A stretch of DNA of 64,000 nucleotides from CAYLKK01 sp964412505 (GTDB lineage Bacteria > Pseudomonadota > Alphaproteobacteria > UBA3830 > CAYLKK01). The stretch is from the NCBI GenBank assembly GCA_964412505.1, contig CAYPOM010000005.1, positions 28,905 to 92,904 on the forward strand. Reading direction: 5' to 3'. The first letter of the stretch is position 1; every line of letters begins with the position of its first letter. The position numbers were made by a program, and so were the translations under genes. Shown one piece after another: positions 19,487 through 28,066 of the stretch. Below the pieces are notes generated by a model that saw only the letters and a program-made list of their open reading frames with translations, was not told where the DNA came from and searched no databases.

Positions 19487-20731
19487 GTGCGAAATATATT
19501 TTGTTTTGTTATAGCTTGTATTGCTTGTTGCCAATCTTATAGTATGCGGCACCAAGAGGAAGGAACGCTTGAAAAGAGTATAAGAATGGCCGAGGTATCG
19601 CAAATTCTTGACCATAATAGTCATTTACAGCATGAAGAGAAAGACTCTGTTGAACAAAGTATAGCGATTGATATAAATACTCCAGAATATATTGTTAATG
19701 AATTAACAAATATGGGGATGCCATGCACTATGCGTTTATATAATGAATTTGGACGACATTTTAGATCTTTGACATCTACTTTTTTTTCCAAAGTTGAAAA
19801 AATAGACCATGATACTCTTAACTTGATGTTAGTCGTTGCTGATCATACTTATAATAAAGATCAAATTATAGGGAGTAGCTCAGCATTTCAGTCTTCTTTC
19901 GGGGCAAAATTTTGGAAAATAGCAGATAAACTTTCCAAATATGCCAATAAAACTGGGTTACTAACAACAAGCTTTGTTTCAACATTATATTTAGCATTTG
20001 GAGGGAAATGTACGTTTAAACCTGATAATGCTGAGTGCAAATATAATGGATTAGATTTAAGTGATGCAGTTAACGGTATAACTTTTTATGATGTTAGTAA
20101 ATATTTAGGACCTGCAGCTGTTTTTCTATACAACCTTTCTGACAACATATGTGTAAAAATCATGAACTATTCATCTGCAAAAAAAAATATGTATAAATCG
20201 TTGGATTTAGGTGCGGATTATTTTTACTTTATTAAAGATTTTGCAAATGATGGAGGTACAGTTGATATGTTACCAGTTCAATACAGATATGGTACTATTG
20301 ACTATACCAATATTCCTCAGTCATTTTTTAATGAGTACGGGCCTTTCTTTACAAAAGCTACAAGAAATTTACTGAGAAGCGACATTGATGAAATATCCAA
20401 TGATACTAGGACTGCTGAATATGTAAAAAAAGCACACGAGGATAATATTTTAGAGAAAACATATAAAAAAATAGATACGTATCAATGGGTTTCTGGCGTA
20501 TTAAATCCATTATCAGGTTTGTGTTCTTTGTTAGCATCGACTGCGTTAATATTACATACTTGCGTAGATGATGAGAATACAAAATGGTTCTCCCAACTTT
20601 GTTCTGTAGTTTTATTACCATTGTCGTATATACTCGATTTTGCTGCTAAAAAAATTAACGCAGAATTAAACAAAGAGACGAAGAATTACATGTTATATGC
20701 ATATTACCAACATACAGGTGATGATGATTAA
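19487..20731 (+). CDS. Secreted protein with C-terminal bilobed hydrophobic region, unknown function
   Basis: I place the start at GTG 19487 because GGAGG ends 5 bases before it and the product then begins with a clean signal peptide (RNIFCFVIACIACCQSYS). An in-frame ATG at 19460 or 19475 is possible. The mature protein of about 395 residues shows no known domain. Near the C-terminus two hydrophobic stretches (LCSLLASTALILHTC and LCSVVLLPLSYILDF) flank a short polar loop, reminiscent of membrane-inserting effectors such as chlamydial Inc proteins. That resemblance is structural only. An earlier hydrophobic patch lies around residues 160-180. Confidence 0.6.
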   Translation: MRNIFCFVIACIACCQSYSMRHQEEGTLEKSIRMAEVSQILDHNSHLQHEEKDSVEQSIAIDINTPEYIVNELTNMGMPCTMRLYNEFGRHFRSLTSTFFSKVEKIDHDTLNLMLVVADHTYNKDQIIGSSSAFQSSFGAKFWKIADKLSKYANKTGLLTTSFVSTLYLAFGGKCTFKPDNAECKYNGLDLSDAVNGITFYDVSKYLGPAAVFLYNLSDNICVKIMNYSSAKKNMYKSLDLGADYFYFIKDFANDGGTVDMLPVQYRYGTIDYTNIPQSFFNEYGPFFTKATRNLLRSDIDEISNDTRTAEYVKKAHEDNILEKTYKKIDTYQWVSGVLNPLSGLCSLLASTALILHTCVDDENTKWFSQLCSVVLLPLSYILDFAAKKINAELNKETKNYMLYAYYQHTGDDD

Positions 20732-20834
20732 TGTAAAATATGAGATGTGCAAATAGGTATATTTTTATTAAATTTCCTTATTTTGTTCATGTTGCTAAGA
20801 TGCAATGTTAATCTTATGTAATAGGTATATATAC

Positions 20835-20843
20835 TGATATAAT
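20835..20843 (+). promoter_or_regulatory. Extended -10 promoter of dps
   Basis: TGATATAAT fits the extended -10 pattern TGnTATAAT. No good -35 is seen. An AGGAG ribosome site (20851-20855) and the dps ATG (20863) follow. Confidence 0.5.
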
Positions 20844-20862
20844 TTATTTTAGGAGTGTAAAT

Positions 20863-21297
20863 ATGAATGAATATATAAAAAGCTTAGAAATATTATTAGC
20901 TGATACATATGCTTTATTTTTAAAAACACAAAATTATCACTGGAACGTTGAATGTAGAGAATTTAAATCATTACATGAACTATTTGAGGCACAGTATGAT
21001 GATTTATATAAAGCTATCGATGTTTTAGCTGAATTGATTCGCGAATTAGATGTAAGGACTATAGGTACGTTCGCTGATTTTTCCAGTAGGACAACAATAA
21101 AAGACGGTGATAGAAATGCTGATGTGACCAAAATGCTTTCTGATCTTTACTCTGACCAATGCACAATAGAAAAGACTCTGAAAGATGTGTTGGATCAAGC
21201 AGAAAATCATAAAGATGAAGTTGTGATTGGGTTTATCGTAGACAGATTAAACGTTCATCGTAAAAATAAGTGGATGTTAAAAAGTTCAATGAGATAG
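20863..21297 (+). CDS. dps: Dps-family ferritin-like protein
   Basis: Dodecameric iron-storage and DNA-protecting protein that oxidises Fe(II), often with H2O2. The 144 residues form a four-helix bundle. The Dps ferroxidase signature is visible: TQNYHWNV, then SLHELFEAQYDDLYKAIDVL (His, then Asp/Glu ligands). The C-terminal helix HRKNKWMLKSSM is typical. An AGGAG site lies 7 bases from the ATG, and an extended -10 promoter is upstream. It is a single-gene unit, plausibly for coping with host oxidative stress. Confidence 0.93.
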   Translation: MNEYIKSLEILLADTYALFLKTQNYHWNVECREFKSLHELFEAQYDDLYKAIDVLAELIRELDVRTIGTFADFSSRTTIKDGDRNADVTKMLSDLYSDQCTIEKTLKDVLDQAENHKDEVVIGFIVDRLNVHRKNKWMLKSSMR

Positions 21298-21429
21298 ATT
21301 AAGTATATTTATATACTAATTGATAAGTCGAAAAGATGATTAATGATGTAGTTTGTCTGAAATATATTTTAGATTATTAACAAAATATATCAATGAAAAT
21401 TGTTTACTGTTTATCTACTTTAATCGTTA

Positions 21430-21454
21430 GTTCGGCTTATGTTTTTAATCTGCG
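21430..21454 (-). repeat. Solo IS30-type terminal repeat remnant upstream of tlc
   Basis: About 21-22 of 25-26 bases match the IS30-like end seen at 9850-9876 (shared GTTCGG and TTTTAATCTGCG blocks), in the same orientation. No transposase remains. It lies about 30 bases before the tlc promoter. Confidence 0.5.
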
Positions 21455-21480
21455 CAACCTGTGAATTGTCGTATTGCCCA

Positions 21481-21509
21481 TTGATTATTGCCTCTTTTCT
21501 TTATATAAT
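21481..21509 (+). promoter_or_regulatory. Promoter of the ADP/ATP translocase gene
   Basis: TTGATT (21481-21486), a 17-base spacer and TATAAT (21504-21509) lie about 60 bases before the start codon. This is the best consensus match in the window. Confidence 0.7.
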
Positions 21510-21568
21510 TCCGAGTATGTTTTAATCGTACGTGTTGTGTGTACGATTTTATTTTTTGGAGAACTCAA

Positions 21569-23035
21569 ATGGAACAACAATCTAAAGAATTTTCCGGGAT
21601 GAGAGCTGTTCTTTGGCCTATCCATTCTTATGAATTGAAGAAATTTTTGCCTATGGCAATAATGATGATGGGAATTCTTTTTAATTATAGTATTCTTCGA
21701 GGCTTGAAGGATGCATTAGTAGTAAATAACTTAGGTACAGAGATGATCCCAACATTGAAGCTTTGGTTCGTCTTGCCTAGCGCTGTGTTATTTATGGTTT
21801 TGTATTCAAAATTATCCAACTTACTTTCTAGGGATGGTGTGTTTTATACAATTGTTACAATATTTGTAACTTACTTTGCTGCAGTTGGATTAATTTTTAA
21901 ATTTTCTAACCCAGAAAGTTTCCATACTCATTTTACATGTGACTATTCCGGGTTGCAAATAATATTAAACGCTATTGGTTCTTGGATCTATTCATCTTTC
22001 TACATAATGTCTGAGTTGTGGGGAAGTGCTATGATTAGCTTGATGTTTTGGAAATTCGCAAACGATGTAACATCAGTGAAAGAATCTAAAAGATTTTACT
22101 CTATGTTTGGTTTTGTCGCGAATGGCGCGCTGATCGTTTCTGGCATAGTTTTAAAGAGTGCAAAATCTGCAAATGACTCTACAGGTGGTGGTTGGGATGC
22201 TCTACCATGGATTGTTTCAACTGTTGTAGTAACAGGGCTTGTTATAATGGCAATTTACTGGTGGTTAAATAACAAAGTTTTGACTGATCCAAGATTCTTC
22301 AATAAGGATGATATTAAGCCTAAGAAGAAGAAAGAGAAATTAAGCATATCAGATAGTTTGAAATATATATTCAGGTCTAAATACCTTGGTTTTATCGCTC
22401 TATTAGTTATATGCTATGGTATAAGCATAAACTTAGTAGAAGTAATGTGGAAAGATCAAGTTAAAATGATGTTTGGCGGTTCGAAAGATGGGTTTGCTAA
22501 CTTCATGGGCGGATTACAGATATATACAGGAATATTCACAATTATATGTATGTTAGTTGGTGCAAATATCTTAAGAAAATGCTCATGGTTCACTGGTGCT
22601 ATAATAACTCCAGTAATGATATTTGTTACAGGATTAATTTTCTTTGGGTTTATAATCTTTAGAGATGCATTGAATGAATATATTATGCCTATTGGAATTG
22701 CATCTGTTGTAGTAACGTCATGGGTTGGATTAGCCCAAAACGTGTTAGCCAAGGGAACAAAATATTCGCTTTTTGATCCAACAAAAGAAATGACATATAT
22801 TCCATTAGACGATGAATTGAAATCAAAAGGTAAAGCAGCTGTAGATGTTGTCGGTGGAAGATTAGGAAAATCTGGTGGTGCTGCTATAAATTGGCTTTTG
22901 TTAACTGCGACTGGAGCACAATTAGTCGACTTGTCTGTTGCAATTACGGTAATATTTATTGTTATTAGCTTAGTTTGGTTTACATCTGTAAAAGGTTTGA
23001 ATAAACAATTCTTGGCTATAACGCGAACAAAATAG
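21569..23035 (+). CDS. tlc: ADP/ATP translocase (NTT/Tlc family)
   Basis: Inner-membrane antiporter that exchanges bacterial ADP for host ATP ('energy parasitism'), known from Rickettsiales, Chlamydiae, Holosporales and plastids. It has about 12 membrane helices and a product of 488 residues, the usual size. Family landmarks include LPMAIMMMGILFNYSILRGLKDALVV near the N-terminus, SELWGSAMISLMFWKFAND, and FDPTKEMTYIPLDDELKSKGKAAVDVVGGRLGKSGG. I prefer ATG 21569, with GGAG 7 bases upstream, over GTG 21539. It has its own promoter and a strong terminator, so it is monocistronic. Whether it moves ATP or other nucleotides cannot be told by eye. Confidence 0.96.
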   Translation: MEQQSKEFSGMRAVLWPIHSYELKKFLPMAIMMMGILFNYSILRGLKDALVVNNLGTEMIPTLKLWFVLPSAVLFMVLYSKLSNLLSRDGVFYTIVTIFVTYFAAVGLIFKFSNPESFHTHFTCDYSGLQIILNAIGSWIYSSFYIMSELWGSAMISLMFWKFANDVTSVKESKRFYSMFGFVANGALIVSGIVLKSAKSANDSTGGGWDALPWIVSTVVVTGLVIMAIYWWLNNKVLTDPRFFNKDDIKPKKKKEKLSISDSLKYIFRSKYLGFIALLVICYGISINLVEVMWKDQVKMMFGGSKDGFANFMGGLQIYTGIFTIICMLVGANILRKCSWFTGAIITPVMIFVTGLIFFGFIIFRDALNEYIMPIGIASVVVTSWVGLAQNVLAKGTKYSLFDPTKEMTYIPLDDELKSKGKAAVDVVGGRLGKSGGAAINWLLLTATGAQLVDLSVAITVIFIVISLVWFTSVKGLNKQFLAITRTK

Positions 23036-23079
23036 AAGCTTGTTATACGCTTGCTTCCTATGGATTAACGTTATATTGG

Positions 23080-23108
23080 CTGCAGACAGTTTATGTCTGC
23101 AGTTTTTT
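23080..23108 (+). terminator. Rho-independent terminator of tlc
   Basis: A perfect 9-bp stem (CTGCAGACA / TGTCTGCAG) with a 5-base loop is followed by six T. It lies 45 bases after the tlc stop and is the clearest intrinsic terminator in the window. Confidence 0.9.
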
Positions 23109-23368
23109 CGTTTACTGACTCAGAGAAAAATATGTTTTCTCTATTATTTACATAAAGAGTATTAGATGAAAGTTAAGTTATAGAAGTAAGTTTTAAGTAT
23201 TGTTTTTAAATATGTTTTTATCTGCGGACTATTATTTTCAATATTTCATTAAAATTCTGTTTTTAGTAAGAATTGTTTCATTAAACTACGCATAATATTT
23301 GCTTTTACAAAACAAGATACTATTAATTATTTTTTTCATTGAAGGTTTATACAATCACTTTAATATTC
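23109..23368. other. Intergenic region without recognisable gene
   Basis: About 260 AT-rich bases lie between the tlc terminator and the next gene. I see no open frame with a ribosome site, no tRNA and no repeat. The downstream gene's promoter should be here, but I found no convincing -35/-10 pair. Confidence 0.4.
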
Positions 23369-23896
23369 ATGGAGAGAAGCATATTTAAATTAGCTATAGC
23401 TATGTTATGCATTACATGTTGTGTCGATTACAACGAAGCAAAAAACGGAGAGATAAGAGCTAAAGCAAAGCAATGGTGCAAAGATAAGAAATTAGTAGCT
23501 AAAAAATTTGGAGAAAATGTAAAAGGCAAAGCTAAAGAGAAGGCGGAAGAAATTGGGAAAGATATTGAGCATTCTGCTAAAAGAAAGCTATACGACAAAG
23601 CTTTCGAATTTTATATACTTCCAATAGATAAAAAACGAAGTGAATTAGTAGACATGCTAAGCGCTAAAACTACTATAAATATGTTAGTATTAATGTATTC
23701 ACTTATCAGCAGCAACAAGAAAGATGATCTTATTTCTAAAATAAACGAAGTCATCAAAACTAATTTAAACATAACTCAGAATTTTGATATTATGACCGCT
23801 AAAAAGCAAGACATAAAAGGAATAATTAATGGCATTGAAGGCGACTTAATTGAAAACCTTTCTAGTACTCTTATAAAAAAACCTTTATGCAACTAG
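23369..23896 (+). CDS. Secreted Lys-rich protein of unknown function, 5' part of a frame-broken gene
   Basis: The start is taken as ATG 23369, which gives a signal-like N-terminus (SIFKLAIAMLCITCCVDYNEA); 23339 is an alternative upstream start. A Lys/Glu-rich amphipathic stretch follows (KGKAKEKAEEIGKDIEHSAKRK), then a domain of about 90 residues (from IDKKRSELVDML to the end). The frame ends at TAG 23894-23896 right after an A7 run (23875-23881). The next reading frame (to 24147) encodes what looks like a second copy of the same domain. A -1 slip on A-AAA-AAA would join the two into one protein of about 260 residues. No known family is recognised. Confidence 0.55.
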   Translation: MERSIFKLAIAMLCITCCVDYNEAKNGEIRAKAKQWCKDKKLVAKKFGENVKGKAKEKAEEIGKDIEHSAKRKLYDKAFEFYILPIDKKRSELVDMLSAKTTINMLVLMYSLISSNKKDDLISKINEVIKTNLNITQNFDIMTAKKQDIKGIINGIEGDLIENLSSTLIKKPLCN

Positions 23897-24147
23897 ACAT
23901 TGAAGAAAAGCAAGATTGGCTCATCGACAAGCTTAAAAAACGCAGTGGCATCAAAATGCTAAATGATGCATACAAATCTACGCGAAGTGACAATAATGAT
24001 ATCAAAACTGAAATCCAAAATTCGTTAAATATAAATGACGTGAAAAAAGTTAAAGAAAAACAAATTAGAGAAAGCATTACAAAACTGGGAAAAGAAAAAC
24101 TCGATAGTTTTTTCGCAAAAATCCACAAAGAAATCACACACAATTAA
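23866..24147 (+). CDS. 3' part of the frame-broken gene (second copy of the domain)
   Basis: This frame opens at 23866. It has its own ATG at 23887 but no ribosome site there. The product (DIEEKQDWLIDKLKKRSGIKML and onward to KIHKEITHN) parallels the end of the preceding frame: ID/IE-x-K, L-V/I-D-x-L, I-N/K-M-L and N-L/S-L-N-I recur in the same order. It lacks a signal peptide, so it is more likely expressed as a fusion (by frameshift or slippage at A7) or disabled by an indel than as an independent 86-residue protein. A sequencing error in the homopolymer is also possible. Confidence 0.5.
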   Translation, partial: YSYKKTFMQLDIEEKQDWLIDKLKKRSGIKMLNDAYKSTRSDNNDIKTEIQNSLNINDVKKVKEKQIRESITKLGKEKLDSFFAKIHKEITHN

Positions 24148-24184
24148 AATTATATAGAGCCCACAAACATCGATGGATAAGTTG

Positions 24185-25198
24185 TCACTCTCCTAACATC
24201 CACCGAGGTTTTGGGCGAAAAGAAATTGGATTGCCTGTATCTCCATTTTTAATTCGCTCAATCGCAGACCAAGCTATCATCGCGGCATTATCTGTACACA
24301 ATTTCAAACTAGGAGCAAAAAACTCTTTTCTATATTTTTTAGCCAAAATAGACAATCCAGCACGAATTTCTGTATTTGCAGCCACCCCTCCACCAACAAC
24401 AATGCTAGAAATGTTTATACCATTATTATTACAACACTCAAGTGCAAACTCACATTTCTGAAATAAAAGTTCGCTCACAACACGCTGAAATGAAGCACAT
24501 AGGTCATTAATATTAAAATTCTCATGTTTTTCTACAATTAATCTAACCGCAGTTTTTAAGCCAGAAAATGACATATTACATCCTTGTTTTTTATACAAAG
24601 GTTTTGGTAAGTCAAATCTAAATGGATCTCCGTCTTGTGCATATTCTTGAATTGCAGGCCCACCAGGATATCCTAATCCGAGCATCTTCGCTACTTTATC
24701 AAATGCTTCACCTACAGAATCATCTAATGTTTGCCCCAAAACTTCAAAAGATCTAGGACCTTTTACAATACAGATTAAACAATGGCCACCAGAAACCAAC
24801 AAAAGTAAATATGGAAATTCTATTTTTTCATTTCCCAATCTAGCGGATAAAGCATGGCCCTCTAAGTGATTAACTGCATAAAATGGTTTTCCAGAAAAAG
24901 CGGAAATTGTTTTTCCAAAAGTTGCGCCAACTATAACACCACCTATTAATCCAGGACCACATGTAGCAGCAATTGCAAATATGTCGTCTATAGAAACTCC
25001 AGACTTTTGCATCGCTAACCGATAAGTTACATCAATGTTTTCTAAATGCGCTCTAGCGGCTAATTCTGGCACGACACCACCGAATGATGAATGTACATCA
25101 ATCTGTGATGAAATCTCGTTAGCTAAAATATCGCCTTTATCTGTTACTAAAGCGACAGATGTATCATCACAGCTTGTTTCTATACCTAAAACTATCAA
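24185..25198 (-). CDS. tsaD: tRNA N6-threonylcarbamoyladenosine transferase
   Basis: Transfers threonylcarbamoyl to A37 of ANN-decoding tRNAs, with TsaB/TsaE. The 337 residues start with the canonical MIVLGIETSCDDT. The metal-binding NHLEGH motif and LLVSGGHC are present, and the C-terminus IVVGGGVAANTEIR...CTDNAAMIAWSAIER is complete. It overlaps the era end by 4 bases, the last gene of hisS-rnc-era-tsaD. A degraded second copy of its last codons lies at 9478-9519. Confidence 0.98.
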   Translation of the reverse strand: MIVLGIETSCDDTSVALVTDKGDILANEISSQIDVHSSFGGVVPELAARAHLENIDVTYRLAMQKSGVSIDDIFAIAATCGPGLIGGVIVGATFGKTISAFSGKPFYAVNHLEGHALSARLGNEKIEFPYLLLLVSGGHCLICIVKGPRSFEVLGQTLDDSVGEAFDKVAKMLGLGYPGGPAIQEYAQDGDPFRFDLPKPLYKKQGCNMSFSGLKTAVRLIVEKHENFNINDLCASFQRVVSELLFQKCEFALECCNNNGINISSIVVGGGVAANTEIRAGLSILAKKYRKEFFAPSLKLCTDNAAMIAWSAIERIKNGDTGNPISFRPKPRWMLGE

Positions 25199-26034
25199 AA
25201 TTTCTTCTCTACTTTAACTGTAAGAAAAAGCTGGATTGGGCATTCCATCAAGCTCTGCAACTCTTTTCTTGCACTTTCGCCTATCGTTTTTATCTTGCAA
25301 CCACCTTTCCCTAGAATTATTGATTTATGCGACTCCTTACTAATTATAATATCCTGCATAATTTTCCACCCTACCCCATCTTCTCTAGGTTCAATAGAAA
25401 TAGTCTTCACGCTACAAGAGTACGGAATTTCCTTATGTAGTAAATCATAAATATGTTCACGAGTAATTTCTGCAGCATAAATTTCCATAGATTGATCAGT
25501 TGTATCATCCTCAGCAAATAGCCATTCACCTGGTTCAGCATTATCAAGCAAATATTTTCTTAAATCGCCTACGCCACTTAAATTTTCTACACTTGAAACA
25601 AGAAACACCTGTTCGAAATTTCTCAAGCTAGAAAATTCACCTATTAACTTTAACAAATCAGGCTTACGCACCAAATCAACTTTGTTAATTACTAGAACAA
25701 CATGTTTATTTTCATCTATCTTCTGTATCAATTTTTTAGACTTTTCAAGATTCTTCTTAGAACCGTCAATAACAAATAATATTAGCTCTGTTTTTCTAAA
25801 TGCCCCCCAAGCAACTTTTTCGTAGTTATTTGCAGATTTAGACCGATAAAATCCAGGTGTATCAATTATAGCCACTTGAGTATCTCCTTCTGTAATAATA
25901 CCCATAATATTAAAAATCGTTGTTTGAACCTTTCTTGATACTATAGAAACTTTTTGTCCTACAAGAGCGTTAACTAATGTAGATTTACCGGCATTAGTCT
26001 CTCCAATAATTGTAACTATATTTATTTTTTTCAT
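25195..26034 (-). CDS. era: GTPase Era
   Basis: Ras-like GTPase that binds 16S rRNA and helps 30S maturation. The motifs are G1 GETNAGKST, G3 DTPGFY and G4 NKVD. A C-terminal KH domain follows (IILGKGGCKIKTIGESARKEL). The 279-residue length is slightly below the usual 300. G1 deviates mildly from the common GRPNVGKS but keeps GKS. It sits directly after rnc, the classic rnc-era pair. Confidence 0.97.
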   Translation of the reverse strand: MKKINIVTIIGETNAGKSTLVNALVGQKVSIVSRKVQTTIFNIMGIITEGDTQVAIIDTPGFYRSKSANNYEKVAWGAFRKTELILFVIDGSKKNLEKSKKLIQKIDENKHVVLVINKVDLVRKPDLLKLIGEFSSLRNFEQVFLVSSVENLSGVGDLRKYLLDNAEPGEWLFAEDDTTDQSMEIYAAEITREHIYDLLHKEIPYSCSVKTISIEPREDGVGWKIMQDIIISKESHKSIILGKGGCKIKTIGESARKELQSLMECPIQLFLTVKVEKKF

Positions 26035-26036
26035 AA

Positions 26037-26708
26037 TTAAATCTTCTTCAACAAAATCAACATATTTTTAGCAGCTTCCTGTTCTGCCTCTTTTTTACTG
26101 TTACCAGCACCCTCTGTCTTATAGTCATTAACTCTAACATATACGACAAAATGTGGTTTATGTGCTGGACCTGATATATCTTTAACTGTATAAATAGGGC
26201 TAGATTTAAGTTCTTTTTGAGCATATTCTTGGAGCTCGCTCTTTTTATCTTTTTCCTTTACATATGCTTGAGATAATTTACGTGAAAAAAGTTTTGAGAT
26301 AACATTCATCGCACAACATAAACCTCCATCTAAATACACAGCGGCAAAAACTGCCTCCATCATATCAGCAATCGCAGAGTTATGCTTTTTCGTAAAACTA
26401 TCCTCAGAAGCCTTAAAATCAAAATTTTCGATAAGGCCATATTTATTCGCAGTATCGATTAAAGATTCAGTAGATGTTATATTCGCCAATCTTCTAGCAA
26501 AATCTGCTTCATCTTCTTTCTTCAAATTTTGATACATTAAAGTAGCCACGCACAAACCTAAAACACGATCTCCTAAAAATTCCATTTTTTCAAAATTAAC
26601 CCTAGCTCTCCTTTTTGGTAGCTTACTTGTATGAGAAATCGCTCTTAAAAGAATATTTTTATCGTCAAAACGATACCCAAGAATATTTTCTACATTTTCT
26701 AATTTCAT
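26037..26708 (-). CDS. rnc: Ribonuclease III
   Basis: Double-strand-specific endoribonuclease for rRNA and mRNA processing. The 223 residues comprise the RNase III domain, with signature KMEFLGDRVLGL and the second acidic site ADMMEAVFAAVYLDGG. A double-stranded-RNA-binding domain follows (KSELQEYAQKELKSSPIY to AEQEAAKNML). It overlaps the hisS stop by 4 bases. Confidence 0.97.
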   Translation of the reverse strand: MKLENVENILGYRFDDKNILLRAISHTSKLPKRRARVNFEKMEFLGDRVLGLCVATLMYQNLKKEDEADFARRLANITSTESLIDTANKYGLIENFDFKASEDSFTKKHNSAIADMMEAVFAAVYLDGGLCCAMNVISKLFSRKLSQAYVKEKDKKSELQEYAQKELKSSPIYTVKDISGPAHKPHFVVYVRVNDYKTEGAGNSKKEAEQEAAKNMLILLKKI

Positions 26709-28009
26709 TGAATTTTCGCGACTATATCATTGATAGAAATCACTTCCTGTTCACCTGTATGCATATTTCGCAAATTGACTAAACAATTATTAAGCTCGTC
26801 TGTATTTGCTACTACGACAAATTTAAATCCTTTTTTAGCAGCATAACTCATCTGTTGTCCTAACTTCTTATCTTGTAAAAACAGCTCTGTTTTTATGCCA
26901 TTTTTTCTAAGGTATGACGCTACTTCTATATATTTATCAATAGAACCTCTATCTTGCACAGTAACCAATACATCTGCAGGAGTCATCTTATCTACATTGA
27001 CAATGTTTTTTTCAACTAAAATATTTATCAATCTGGAAACCCCGAAACTTACCCCAACACCAGGAAATTTTTTATTAGAGAAATATTCAGTTAAATTATC
27101 ATATCTTCCACCACCAGCAACACTACTAGTGAATTCATTATTACGTAATTTTACTTCGAATATACTACCGGTGTAATATGTTAATCCACGAGCCAAACTA
27201 GTATCCAATTTTACATTAGAATAATCAACCCCAAATGATTCTAAGCGAATGTATAATTCTTCAAGCTCTGATACACCTTTACTAAAAGTATCGTTATAAT
27301 TTAAGTTTTTTAATTGTTCTATAAGGTCTAAATTCGACCCTAAATAATCCAAAAAAGATATTACTTGTTTTATTTGAGAAGAATCGAGTCCGAGATCAGA
27401 TAACATTTCAACAAATTTATACTCTTGAACCTTCTCCTTTTTATCTATCACTCTCAAAACGTCTGATACTTTATTTGCATCCCCAATAATATGACTAATG
27501 AATCCATCAAGAATTTTTTTGTTATTTATCTTAATCTCAAAATCCAATTCGAAAGACTTGAATACTTCATACACTACAGAAACAATTTCTGCGTCGCTAT
27601 TTAAAGATAATTGAGTATTATCAACTATGTCTATATCACATTGATAGAACTGTCTATACCTACCAGCTTGAGCACGTTCTCCTCTCCAAACAGGAGCTAT
27701 ATGATAACGCTTATATGGAAATACCAATTCACCTTCATGCTGGGCAACATACCTAGCCAAAGGGACAGTTAAATCGAATCTAAGAGCTAAATCTTTTTTA
27801 TCATTTGCATCAGCCAAACGATATATACCGTATATTTCACTATCATTCCCTTTAGCTAAAAGCGTAGAAACACGTTCTACAGCAGGGGTATCTAAAGGAG
27901 AAAACCCAAATAGCTCAAATTTTTCTCTAATTCTATTTAAAACTATATCAAAAGCAATCTGCCAACATGGCAAATACTCAGGAAACCCAGAAATCTTAGA
28001 CACAGCCAT
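26705..28009 (-). CDS. hisS: Histidyl-tRNA synthetase
   Basis: Class II synthetase charging tRNA-His. Motif 2 is visible (RYHIAPVWRGERAQAGRYRQFYQCDIDI), as are the His-binding motif LARGLTYYTGSIFEV, the Gly-rich motif 3 region GVGVSFGVSRL and an anticodon-binding C-terminus. I chose ATG 28009 because GGAG lies 9 bases upstream; that GGAG belongs to the alternative ATG 28024. The product is about 434 residues. It is the first gene of hisS-rnc-era-tsaD. Confidence 0.96.
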   Translation of the reverse strand: MAVSKISGFPEYLPCWQIAFDIVLNRIREKFELFGFSPLDTPAVERVSTLLAKGNDSEIYGIYRLADANDKKDLALRFDLTVPLARYVAQHEGELVFPYKRYHIAPVWRGERAQAGRYRQFYQCDIDIVDNTQLSLNSDAEIVSVVYEVFKSFELDFEIKINNKKILDGFISHIIGDANKVSDVLRVIDKKEKVQEYKFVEMLSDLGLDSSQIKQVISFLDYLGSNLDLIEQLKNLNYNDTFSKGVSELEELYIRLESFGVDYSNVKLDTSLARGLTYYTGSIFEVKLRNNEFTSSVAGGGRYDNLTEYFSNKKFPGVGVSFGVSRLINILVEKNIVNVDKMTPADVLVTVQDRGSIDKYIEVASYLRKNGIKTELFLQDKKLGQQMSYAAKKGFKFVVVANTDELNNCLVNLRNMHTGEQEVISINDIVAKIQ

Positions 28010-28066
28010 ACGAAATAGCTCCATTTATGAAAACTATTAAATTGTATAAGAATCGCCACTAAATAT

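Noticed and set aside
21392..21463. 23-codon frame with a signal-peptide-like product (starts MKIVYCLS)
   Set aside because: No ribosome site, overlaps the IS30 end remnant, and too short to support as a gene.
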